DNA of 21,188 nt from Chloroflexota bacterium (GTDB taxonomy: Bacteria > Chloroflexota > Limnocylindria > QHBO01). The notes below the pieces were generated by a model. That model was not told the DNA's origin. It made no database searches and worked only from the letters and a program-made list of their open reading frames with translations. The DNA lies in NCBI GenBank assembly GCA_005882055.1, contig VBGQ01000026.1, positions 1-21,188 on the forward strand, in the 5' to 3' direction. The position numbers were made by a program, and so were the translations under genes. Shown one piece after another: positions 14,091 to 21,188 of the stretch; positions within the stretch are counted from its first letter, which is position 1, and each line of letters begins with the position of its first letter.

Positions 14091-16190
14091 ATGCCGCACG
14101 CCCCTGTCGCAGGCGCACGCGGCACGCGGTTGCCTGCATGGGCAATGGCCCTCCTCCTGGCCGTCGCGGCGATTGCCCTCGCACCATCCGGCGCCGCATT
14201 GGCATCTGGCGTCAGCGGTGTCCCCGATGAGCCGGACGCGCTTCGCGTCGCCGGACCCTCCTACGCGGCCCTCGCCGCCGATCTCGATGGCGACGGGCAG
14301 CAGGAGCTCGTGCGCCTGACGGCCATCGGCAGGGACACGAACCAGCTGGCGGTGGACATCTGGCACCTGACCGGGAAGGGAGTCTGGGGTTCCACCGGAC
14401 CGGCGGCACCGATGGCGGTTGCGTCCGATAAGGGCGACATGGCGCGCGCCCTCGTCAGCGATACCTCTCGCCTGCTCGTTTGGCACCAGGGTCGCCGCGA
14501 GCGGGTGCTGGCGGTGGTCAACTCGTCCACGCCATTGGGCGATGCGACGCCGTGCTGCCTCACGATCTGGGAAGTAGATCTGCCCTCGCCGGGAGAGTCC
14601 CCGAGCCTGAAGCTCCTCATTGATACTCGCAGGGGTGGCGATGCGGTCTACGCCGTGGACATGGATGGCGACGGCACCGACGAGCTCGCCGCCCGCATAC
14701 CGGCCGGAGGATCGTCTCCTGCCGCCTTCAGCGTCCTCCACTGGAATGGCAGCCGTTTCGACGTGGTCACTCAGCCACTCAACGCCGGCGACGGAGCGCA
14801 GCCCTTCTTGCTCGGCAACAGCGACGGCCGCCCGGGAGACGAGATCGGACTGATCGGGAACTTCGGCGGCGACGGTCAGGCCGGCTCGGGGCCCGGCCTG
14901 ATCCTCATGGGAGAGGTGGATCGGGTCGCCCTTGCCTTCTCCTGGCCAGCCGGGGGCGACATGATGCAGGTCGGTGCCTCGTCGCGCCACGGGAGGCCGG
15001 TCGGCGTCATCGGTTCCGGGCAAGGCACGCGCGTCATGCTGCTGCGCGCGAGTCCTCCGGCACTCGACCTGATCGCGCCGGACCTGAGCGATGCGTCCGT
15101 CGAGGGGGTCCGGCCCACGGACGCCGCGAAACCGTTCTTCTCGTCCACGCATCCTCCCTACGCCGGCCCGTGGCCAGGCTCGGGAGACGCTCCGCTGGCA
15201 CAGGTCTACGGCGGGATGCTCATGCGAGCGACCGACGATGGGCATCCTGCCCTCGCTGCCATGGCGGTGCTCCCCGGAATGGTGCCCGTCGGCGAGCTGG
15301 GCCCGGCCGGTGCCTGGACGGCGCTAGCCCAGCGAACGAGCCTGCCTGCCAGCGCCACCGACGTCGCGGCAGCCGGCGGCGCCCTCCTCGCGAACAACCT
15401 GCTCATCCTGACGATCGCCCGCACGCATGATGTTCTCTCCCCCGAGACCGGCGGAGGAGAGCTTCGCCCGTCGGTCGAGGGTGCGCTCGTGGACGCTCGC
15501 ACCGCGAACGCCGCCGTGCCGGGACTGCTGACCGCGACCCCCGCCTTCGATGCGCTCCTGCCGGCGCCCATCGACTCGGTCGCCGTGGTGGTCATCGGCA
15601 GCTCCGAGAATTCGCACCTCCTGGTGCGCAACCCCGATAGGAGCGGCTCCCAGATCGCCGGACCGCCCTTCCGCATCCCCGTCGACTCGTTCGCGGGACC
15701 GGGAGGAAACCAGGCGTACAACGCAACGTTGTACGTGATCACCCCAGCTGGCCGCGGCTACACGGCCCGCTGGCACGTGCGGCTGCTGCGCGCTCCGCCC
15801 AAGCTCGACGGGCAGGCGTCCTTCTTTTCGCTGAGCGCCACGGCGACAATCAGTGGCAAGACCGATCCAACGGCGACCGTGACCGCCGACGGCCGCAGCG
15901 TCCACGCAGGAGCGGATGGCCGCTACGAGCTCAACGTGCCGGCCGGCTTCGTGCCGCGCGACGTGAGGGTCCAGGCCCGTGACCCCATCGGCAATGTGGC
16001 CACGATCACGGTCACCGTCGCCGCTCCCGTCGACTACCGCCGACTGCCCTGGATCCCGATCATGGTCGTCCTGACCGTGTCGGTTGGGGCGATCCTGTTC
16101 CTCCGGGCGCCGAAGCTTGCCAGCCGGCCGGCCGCCCGACTGGCTGAGGAAGGCACCTTCGACGAGATCGACGCCGACCAGCCGCCGTAG
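14091..16190 (+). CDS. secreted, C-terminally membrane-anchored FG-GAP/Ig-like protein
   Basis: A 699-residue protein. Residues about 14-40 form a signal peptide (WAMALLLAVAAIALAPSG then ALASG). Two clear FG-GAP/VCBS calcium-type loops follow, DLDGDGQQEL from D64 and DMDGDGTDEL from D190, with a weaker copy at NSDGRPGDEIGL, suggesting a beta-propeller. Residues about 570-645 resemble a bacterial Ig-like domain (ATISGKTDPTATVTADG, then YELNVP). A transmembrane helix at about 653-672 and a short acidic tail follow. It would sit outside the cell, tethered by its C-terminus. The ligand is unknown. The histidine kinase gene starts 47 bp downstream, so a link to sensing is conceivable but unproven. 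Only the last 699 codons of a much longer open frame are used, because upstream codons are antisense to aacS. Confidence 0.8.
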   Translation: MPHAPVAGARGTRLPAWAMALLLAVAAIALAPSGAALASGVSGVPDEPDALRVAGPSYAALAADLDGDGQQELVRLTAIGRDTNQLAVDIWHLTGKGVWGSTGPAAPMAVASDKGDMARALVSDTSRLLVWHQGRRERVLAVVNSSTPLGDATPCCLTIWEVDLPSPGESPSLKLLIDTRRGGDAVYAVDMDGDGTDELAARIPAGGSSPAAFSVLHWNGSRFDVVTQPLNAGDGAQPFLLGNSDGRPGDEIGLIGNFGGDGQAGSGPGLILMGEVDRVALAFSWPAGGDMMQVGASSRHGRPVGVIGSGQGTRVMLLRASPPALDLIAPDLSDASVEGVRPTDAAKPFFSSTHPPYAGPWPGSGDAPLAQVYGGMLMRATDDGHPALAAMAVLPGMVPVGELGPAGAWTALAQRTSLPASATDVAAAGGALLANNLLILTIARTHDVLSPETGGGELRPSVEGALVDARTANAAVPGLLTATPAFDALLPAPIDSVAVVVIGSSENSHLLVRNPDRSGSQIAGPPFRIPVDSFAGPGGNQAYNATLYVITPAGRGYTARWHVRLLRAPPKLDGQASFFSLSATATISGKTDPTATVTADGRSVHAGADGRYELNVPAGFVPRDVRVQARDPIGNVATITVTVAAPVDYRRLPWIPIMVVLTVSVGAILFLRAPKLASRPAARLAEEGTFDEIDADQPP

Positions 16191-16193
16191 GCG

Positions 16194-16199
16194 TATAGT
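16194..16199 (+). promoter_or_regulatory. possible -10 box (TATAGT) for the histidine kinase gene
   Basis: TATAGT starts four bases after the FG-GAP stop codon and 44 bases before ATG 16238, allowing a short leader. No convincing -35 is seen. Confidence 0.3.
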
Positions 16200-16237
16200 C
16201 GGCGCCGCTCATCGCAACCCGGGACTCCCGCGCGGCC

Positions 16238-17790
16238 ATGGACGAACTCGACCGCAACCTCGAGAGGCAGATGCGCTCGCAGGAGCGGCAGCTGATGGCC
16301 GTGCGGCTGACGCTGGCAGCCCTCGCCGCGGTGGCACTGGTCGCGTTCCGCGAGACCCTGCCCAGCACGCCAGCACTGCTCGCCCTGGTCGGTGCGGTGG
16401 TCGTCTATTCCCTCGCACTGTGGTGGCTGAGCAACCGCTTCCCGACGCGGGAGGTCGCCATCGTCGGCACCGCGCTCGACATGGCCGCGGTGACGGTCGC
16501 GGTCTACGTCGTGCCCTGGGCAGTCGACGCCTACCTGCTCTACAGCCTGGTCGTGCTAGGCGCCGCGCTGCGCTTCGGCTTGGCCGCGTCCGTCTGGTCG
16601 TCGCTGGTGTGCTCGGCCCTGTACGCAACCGTGGTCCTGCTGGGGGCCGATGCAGCAGGCGCGGCGCGCGCGCTCCTGAGCTGGCCGTCGTGCGGGCTCC
16701 ACGGATGGGCGAGGGGGTGATCGGGCGGGCCGCGGCAACTGCCACCACCGTGCTGGTCGGACCAGAGCCTCGGCCTGTCGCGGACCAGGGCGACCCGGAC
16801 GGCATCAGCGCGCTTGGGCTCCACTCCCTGCTCGCGGTGCCGATCATCGGCCGTGGGCGCGTGCGCGGCGTGCTGGTCGCCGCCAGCGCGGGCGGCGCGC
16901 CCATCGGTGAAGGAGAGCGGCGACTGGCGGAAGCGAGCGCCGAGCGCGCCGGCCCGGCACTCGAGAACGCGGCGCTGTGGGCAGAGCTGCAGGAGCAGAT
17001 GGCCAGCGAGCACGAGGCGCAGCGCGTCAAGGACGACTTCCTGTCGATCGTCAGCCACGAGCTTCGCACGCCGCTGACCTCGATCAGCGGCTACTCGCAG
17101 CTCCTCGAGCGCCGCCTCCGGGACCGCGGCGAGGCCGCCAAGGAGCTCGAGCAGATGCGCGTCATCCGCGAGCAGGCCGGGCGCATGCGCCGCTTGGTCG
17201 AGGACTTGCTCGACGTCAGCCGTATCGACCGCCGGGGCGGCGTCACCGTGGAACCGGAGGCGATGGACCTCGTCGAGGAGCTGTTCGCGGTCGTCACGCG
17301 GACCGAGCGCCAGCACCCCGATCGCAAGGTCGAGCTCACCGCGCCCGCCAGCCTGCCCGTCGAGGCGGATCGCGACCGGATCGCCCAGGTGCTGACGAAC
17401 CTCGTGGACAACGCCGTCAAGTACTCCCCGGAGGGAGGGCCGGTCACCATCCACGCGTCGCGGATCGGGGACGAGGTGGAGGTCCGGGTCGCCGACGAGG
17501 GAGTCGGGATTCCCGAAGGCCTGCGCGAGCGCGTCTTCGACCTGTTCGTCCAGGCGGACGGCGACGGCCCGCAGCGCAGGTTCGGCGGGCTGGGGCTGGG
17601 GCTATACATCACCCGTGCCATCGTCGAAGGCCACGGCGGGACAGTGCGCGTGGAGGCAAACCGCGAGGCCGGCTCCGGGACGGTGCTCGTCGTCCGGTTG
17701 CCGGTGACGGCTCGCCTGCGCAGGCTTGGGCCCGAGCCGCCCGCTGCGGGCGAGCCGCCCTCGTTCGTGGTCCGGCGCTCCTCGCGCTGA
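16238..17790 (+). pseudogene. membrane GAF-sensor histidine kinase broken by a frameshift/deletion
   Basis: From ATG 16238 the frame encodes a short basic head and several hydrophobic helices, then stops at TGA 16718-16720. From about 16670 a second frame (+2 relative to the first) supplies ELAVVRAPRMGEGVIGR, the second half of a GAF domain, then a complete kinase: H-box FLSIVSHELRTPL (His codon 17056-17058), N-box NLVDNAVKYSPEG, G1 ADEGVGIPEG, G2 GGLGLGLY, ending at 17790. The first half of the GAF domain and the last part of the membrane domain, very roughly 100 residues, are missing. ATG 16705 inside the overlap could start a soluble fragment. No response regulator is adjacent. A deletion or an assembly join in the GC-only stretch near 16670 explains it. 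Confidence 0.8.
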
Positions 17791-17807
17791 GAGATTCGGC
17801 CCGCCGC

Positions 17808-17813
17808 TAGACT
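17808..17813 (+). promoter_or_regulatory. predicted -10 box (TAGACT) for a leaderless DUF1015 transcript
   Basis: TAGACT is followed by six bases and then ATG 17820, the distance expected between a -10 box and the transcription start. It shares TAGACTCGC with the site before the acyl-CoA dehydrogenase. Confidence 0.5.
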
Positions 17814-17819
17814 CGCGCC

Positions 17820-19160
17820 ATGCCCCTGGTCCGGCCATTCCGTGGCATTGACTACGCGCTGGACCGCTATGGCTCTGATCGGATCCCGGACAGGATTCGC
17901 CTTCCCGAGGAGCCTCCAGAGCACCCCGGTCGGGTGGCCGACATCAGCGACCTCGTTTCGCCACCCTTCGACATCATCAGCCCGGAGCAGCGGCGCGCGC
18001 TCCTGGAGCGGGACCCAAGGAACGCGGTCCGCCTCGAGCTCTCCGCTGAGCCGGATCCCCACGCCGCAGCAGCGGCGACCCTGGACGCCTGGCTGGCGGA
18101 CGGAACCCTCGAGCGTCGCCTGGAGCCGGCGGTCTATTACTACGGTCACGCGAGACGTGAGGCACCCGACGACCCCTCGGTGGCGGGCGTGCTGGCGCGC
18201 GTTCTGCTCGAGCCGTTCGGAGTCGGCGTGCGGGCTCACGAGCACACGATGGCCGGCCCAAAGGCGGATCGGCTCGGCTTGCTGGATGCCACCCACACCC
18301 AACTCTCGCCGATCCTGGCGATCTACCTCGATGGCTCGCCGCGCTACCGCAACCTGATGAGTCGTGGCTGGACCGATGAGTGGCGGGCGCGCGACACGGA
18401 TGGCCTGCTGCACAGCCTCGCGGTGGTCGAGCCGGACGACCATCTGACCGGGGACCCGTCGCGGCAGCAGCTGTTCATCGCCGATGGGCACCATCGGTAC
18501 GAGACGGCGCTCGCGTACCAAGCCCAGGTCCGCGCAGACGCCCAGCTGCACGACGCGCCGCGCGGGGCACTCGCGGCGGACTGGGCGATGATGGTGCTCG
18601 TCAATGCCGAGCTCGAGCGGCTCGAGATCCAGGCCACCCATCGCCTGGTTCGCGACGTCGACGGGGCCGCCCTGCACGGCCTGATCAGCGATCCGGGCCC
18701 GTTCTTCCAGTCGACCCAGGTGGCCCCCGATGAGCTGAGCGCTCGCCTGGAAGCTCTGCGTGATGCCGAAGAGCCGGTCTTCGGGGTCCTGCTGTGGGAT
18801 GGCACAAGCTCCCTGCTCATCGGCAACGCCGACGCGACGCGCGACCGGATGCGCCGCGAGCCGCTCAGCTCCGCCGTCCAGCGCCTCGACCTCAGCGTCC
18901 TGCACACCGCGGTGCTTGGGGACCGGCTGGCCCTCGGGCCGGGCGAGGCCGGCAAACGCATCCTCTACACTACCGATCCTGCCGAGGCGCTCGAACGGGT
19001 TCGATCGGGCGAGGCGCAGGCCGCCTTCCTGGTGCGACCGACCCGGCTCGACGAGCTCGCCGCGGTGGCGACCGCCGGGGACGTGATGCCGGAGAAGGCC
19101 ACCTACTTCTACCCCAAGCTGCTGACCGGGATGGTCTTCTACCCATTGGAGGACGACTAG
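17820..19160 (+). CDS. DUF1015 family protein
   Basis: A 446-residue cytoplasmic protein of the widespread DUF1015 family, at the long end of its usual length. Landmarks are the N-terminal RPFRGIDY, the VSPPFDIISPEQ segment, FIADGHHRYETAL with D222, H224 and H225, and the C-terminal MPEKATYFYPKLLTGMVFYPLE. The histidine-rich loop suggests a metal or phosphate site, but the biochemical role of the family is not established to my knowledge. In many bacteria it lies near serine metabolism genes; that context is not present here. It is followed after four bases by the alpha/beta hydrolase gene, so the two are probably co-translated. Confidence 0.92.
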   Translation: MPLVRPFRGIDYALDRYGSDRIPDRIRLPEEPPEHPGRVADISDLVSPPFDIISPEQRRALLERDPRNAVRLELSAEPDPHAAAAATLDAWLADGTLERRLEPAVYYYGHARREAPDDPSVAGVLARVLLEPFGVGVRAHEHTMAGPKADRLGLLDATHTQLSPILAIYLDGSPRYRNLMSRGWTDEWRARDTDGLLHSLAVVEPDDHLTGDPSRQQLFIADGHHRYETALAYQAQVRADAQLHDAPRGALAADWAMMVLVNAELERLEIQATHRLVRDVDGAALHGLISDPGPFFQSTQVAPDELSARLEALRDAEEPVFGVLLWDGTSSLLIGNADATRDRMRREPLSSAVQRLDLSVLHTAVLGDRLALGPGEAGKRILYTTDPAEALERVRSGEAQAAFLVRPTRLDELAAVATAGDVMPEKATYFYPKLLTGMVFYPLEDD

Positions 19161-19164
19161 CGCC

Positions 19165-20031
19165 ATGGTGCAGGCGATCAAGCGCGACGAGGTCTACATC
19201 GAGCCGGAGGGGATCTACCTCGAGACCCACCAGCCCGAGCGCCGATCGCGAAAGCCGCCGCTGCTGCTGGTGCACGGGGTCCTCACCGGGTCGTGGCTGT
19301 GGTCGGGCTTCGCGGCCTTCTTCGCCGAGCGAGGCTGGGAGGCGCACGCCATGAACTTCCGGGGGCACTACACCTCGGACCTCGCCGACCTGGCCACGAC
19401 CACCATGCGGGACTTCGCGGATGACATCGGGGTCGCCATTCGCCAGCTCGGCCGGCCACCGGTGGTGATCGCCTGGGGCATGGGCGCGCTCGCGACACTC
19501 CTCTACGCCGAGCGTCATCCGGTCCTCGGCCTGGTCCTGCTCGCCCCGTCTCCGCCGGCCGATGCACTGCCGCGGCGCCCCGACGACGAGGAGCTCAAGG
19601 CGGTCCCCGACGTCTACGACGCCCGCTGGTGGGGCTGGGTCGCCCCCGCCGACCGCCTGCACGAGTCCTTCCCCGACCTGGACGAGGCGGAGCTGGAGAA
19701 GATGCAGGAGATGCTCGCCGGCGCGCGCGAGTCGGGGAGTGCCCGCCGCGAGCGGATGCTGGGCGTGGGGATCGACGCCACGCGGATCGATGTCCCGACG
19801 CTGGTCATTGGAGCGGGGCTGGACGACGTCATCCACCCCTCCGAGGCGCGACGCACCGCGGACCTGCTGGGAGGGACCTACGAGTACTTCGCGAGCGCCA
19901 GCCACTTCGGGCTGGTGATGGGCTCCGCGACCTGGCCGGAGGTGGCGGGCAGCGTGCTGGGATGGCTCGAGGAGCGACGCCACACCATGAACGCCGTCCT
20001 GGCGGGAGCGGGCGCCGGCGTCAGCCGATAA
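19165..20031 (+). CDS. alpha/beta-hydrolase-fold protein lacking the nucleophilic serine
   Basis: A 288-residue alpha/beta hydrolase. LLLVHGVLTGSWLW is the oxyanion-hole strand (HG at the usual place) and MNFRGHY follows. The nucleophile elbow, normally G-x-S-x-G, reads A103-W104-G105-M106-G107, so the serine position is glycine. The acid (D220 or D221 in GAGLDDVIHP) and the histidine (H247 in ASHFGLVMG) are in place. This suggests a protein that binds rather than hydrolyses, or that uses other chemistry. ATG 19165 lies four bases after the DUF1015 stop, so a functional link with that protein is likely. I cannot name a substrate. Confidence 0.88.
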   Translation: MVQAIKRDEVYIEPEGIYLETHQPERRSRKPPLLLVHGVLTGSWLWSGFAAFFAERGWEAHAMNFRGHYTSDLADLATTTMRDFADDIGVAIRQLGRPPVVIAWGMGALATLLYAERHPVLGLVLLAPSPPADALPRRPDDEELKAVPDVYDARWWGWVAPADRLHESFPDLDEAELEKMQEMLAGARESGSARRERMLGVGIDATRIDVPTLVIGAGLDDVIHPSEARRTADLLGGTYEYFASASHFGLVMGSATWPEVAGSVLGWLEERRHTMNAVLAGAGAGVSR

Positions 20032-20040
20032 GCCGCGCCC

Positions 20041-20077
20041 TTGACACGCGGCGACAGACGGCCATATCCTTAGGATC
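20041..20077 (+). promoter_or_regulatory. predicted promoter for a leaderless marR-ABC transcript
   Basis: A consensus -35 TTGACA (20041-20046) and -10 TATCCT (20065-20070) are separated by 18 bp, and the GTG start begins 7 nt after the -10. This is the best-matching promoter in the window. ATCCT-T-AGGAT (20066-20076) is a small palindrome over the -10 box. Confidence 0.65.
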
Positions 20078-20623
20078 GTGTTGAATATTAATGAGGGGCT
20101 AAGGGTCCGGCCGGGCATCGGCGCTGCGCGCCCGGCGTCGCGTCCGGACACCAAGGAACGATTGATCTTGGAGATCCAGGAGGCGATGGCCGCCTCCCGG
20201 GCAGGTGCCTTCCGGCAGGGGTTCCACAACCTGCTCGGCCGGTCGGTGAGCATGACCCACATGCACGTGCTGGCCAAGCTTCGCATCGTGGGGCCGCTGC
20301 CCATGACCCGCTTGTCGGAGGCCCTTGACGTATCGGTCGCCAGCGCGACGGGAATCGTGAGCCGCATGGAAGAGCGCGGGCTCGTCGCGCGCTCCCGAGA
20401 CGACGCAGATCGCCGGATCGTGCTGGTTGCCATCACCGACGGCGGCAGCGCGGCGCTCGAGGAGATCGAGGCCCGTGGCCGGGAGCAGTTCGGAAGGCTC
20501 CTCAGGGAGCTGACCAAGGGCGAGCTCGTGCAGCTGCGCAATGGGTTCCGGGCCATCCATCGGGCTCGGCAGAAGCTCGCGGACGATGAGCCGCGACCGG
20601 AAGGGGAACGCAACCATGGCTGA
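20078..20623 (+). CDS. MarR-family transcriptional regulator
   Basis: A 181-residue MarR-type repressor. Helices before residue 60 would form the dimer interface. The winged helix-turn-helix runs from about residue 74 to 118 (PMTRLSEALDVSVASATGIVSRMEERG, wing SRDDADRRI). GTG 20078 is chosen because a consensus promoter places transcription start on it; ATG 20186 (residue 37) is an alternative that would cut into the first helix. The stop overlaps the ABC ATPase start by 8 nt, so the regulator and exporter are co-translated. MarR proteins in this arrangement usually repress their own operon and release DNA when a toxic small molecule binds. An AT-rich palindrome-like stretch at the start codon is a candidate operator. 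Confidence 0.92.
   Translation: MLNINEGLRVRPGIGAARPASRPDTKERLILEIQEAMAASRAGAFRQGFHNLLGRSVSMTHMHVLAKLRIVGPLPMTRLSEALDVSVASATGIVSRMEERGLVARSRDDADRRIVLVAITDGGSAALEEIEARGREQFGRLLRELTKGELVQLRNGFRAIHRARQKLADDEPRPEGERNHG
20080..20092. promoter_or_regulatory. candidate MarR operator overlapping the marR start
   Basis: GTTGAATATTAAT contains the palindromic core AATATT with partly symmetric flanks, resembling AT-rich MarR boxes. It is an AT-rich island in GC-rich DNA directly after the promoter. It is also the start of the coding region, so it may simply be AT-rich early codons. Confidence 0.35.
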
Positions 20624-21188
20624 CCAGGCCGTCATTGCCGTCCATGAGCTCGCCAAGAACTTCGGCCCCGTCGAGGCCGTTCGGGGCATCGACCTCGAGG
20701 TCCAGCCGGGGGAGATCTTTGGCTTCCTCGGGCCCAACGGAGCGGGCAAGTCCACGACCATCAACATCCTGTGCACGCTGATGCGAGCGACGTCCGGCAC
20801 CGCCACCGTTGCCGGCATCGACGTCGACCACGATCCGGCGGCCGTCCGCTCGCGCATCGGCCTCGTCTTCCAGGACCCTTCGCTGGACCAGCAGCTGACC
20901 GCGCGGGAGAACCTCGAGTTCCACGCCTTCGTCTACGACGTACCGGCCAGCAGCCGGAAAGAGCGCATCAACGAGGTCCTCGCGATGGGGGACCTCGCCG
21001 ATCGTGCCGACTCGGTGGTGATGACCTACTCGGGCGGCATGCGGCGCCGGCTGGAGATCGCGCGGGGGATGATGCATACCCCGGACGTGCTGTTCCTCGA
21101 CGAGCCGACCATCGGCCTCGACCCTCAGACCCGTCGCCACATCTGGAGCTATCTCGGGGAGCTGCCCAAGCGCGCGGGGGTCACGATC
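20616..21188 (+). CDS. DrrA-like ABC exporter ATPase (partial, runs off the window)
   Basis: The first 191 residues of an ABC-2-type export ATPase of the daunorubicin-resistance/multidrug group. Walker A GPNGAGKST is at residues 39-47, the Q-loop in VFQDPSLDQQLTARENL, the signature YSGGMRRRLEIARG from residue 138, and Walker B VLFLDEPTIGLD with D162 and E163. All catalytic motifs seen are intact. ATG 20616 has AAGGGGA at 20601-20607 as ribosome-binding site and overlaps the marR stop. The membrane partner would be expected just beyond the right edge. It probably exports an antibiotic, lipid or similar amphiphile under control of the MarR protein. Confidence 0.93.
   Translation, partial: MADQAVIAVHELAKNFGPVEAVRGIDLEVQPGEIFGFLGPNGAGKSTTINILCTLMRATSGTATVAGIDVDHDPAAVRSRIGLVFQDPSLDQQLTARENLEFHAFVYDVPASSRKERINEVLAMGDLADRADSVVMTYSGGMRRRLEIARGMMHTPDVLFLDEPTIGLDPQTRRHIWSYLGELPKRAGVTI

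Noticed and set aside
17091..20613. Two long minus-strand open frames under the kinase, DUF1015, hydrolase and marR genes
   Set aside because: The plus-strand proteins match known families throughout, and the minus-strand translations look like codon-bias shadows.

Overview
The window is high-GC bacterial chromosome with GTG starts, 4-nt gene overlaps and long antisense open frames produced by the base composition. Gene content (F420-type LLM oxidoreductase, DrrA-like ABC ATPase behind a MarR regulator, DUF1015 protein, CoxE-like VWA protein paired with a ChlI/MoxR-type ATPase, several apparently leaderless starts) suits a Chloroflexota or actinobacteria-like soil or groundwater lineage. That placement is an inference from family content. 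I saw no rRNA, tRNA, CRISPR array, transposase or phage gene.

Layout. 3-3188 (+): tail of a ChlI/MoxR-type AAA+ ATPase, a 677-residue VWA protein and an LLM-class oxidoreductase. 3189-3429: a 241-bp spacer with palindromes and an imperfect repeat. 3430-5294 (+): two small unknown proteins, a flavin reductase-domain protein and a protein with a BFD-like [2Fe-2S] domain. 5291-10504 (-): a polyamine-type ABC importer and a class III aminotransferase, transcribed as potA-potD, potB, potC, aminotransferase. 10690-10821 (+): a 43-residue very basic ORF with a strong Shine-Dalgarno and a hairpin behind it. 10925-12076 (+): acyl-CoA dehydrogenase, convergent with acetoacetyl-CoA synthetase (12090-14042, -). 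14091-16190 (+): a secreted, membrane-anchored FG-GAP/Ig-like protein. 16238-17790 (+): a broken sensor histidine kinase. 17820-20031 (+): DUF1015 protein and an alpha/beta-hydrolase-fold protein. 20078-end (+): MarR regulator overlapping a DrrA-like ABC ATPase that runs off the window.

How the genes fit together. The minus-strand operon looks like uptake of putrescine or spermidine followed by transamination. The acyl-CoA dehydrogenase and acetoacetyl-CoA synthetase fit acyl or branched-chain and ketone-body carbon use. The flavin reductase and BFD protein share an ATGA overlap and probably work in one electron-transfer step. MarR plus DrrA-like ATPase is a classic regulated export unit.

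The most striking feature is damage or rearrangement at several precise junctions. The transporter ATPase and its substrate-binding lipoprotein are read as one continuous 771-residue frame with an internal lipobox. PotB is frameshifted and lacks about 35-45 N-terminal residues. PotC lacks its last membrane helix. The histidine kinase has lost the end of its membrane domain and the start of its GAF domain. These may be real deletions in a decaying locus or assembly errors; read mapping would decide. Other points of interest are an alpha/beta hydrolase whose nucleophile position is glycine, and -10 boxes placed 6-9 nt before start codons, which suggest leaderless transcription.
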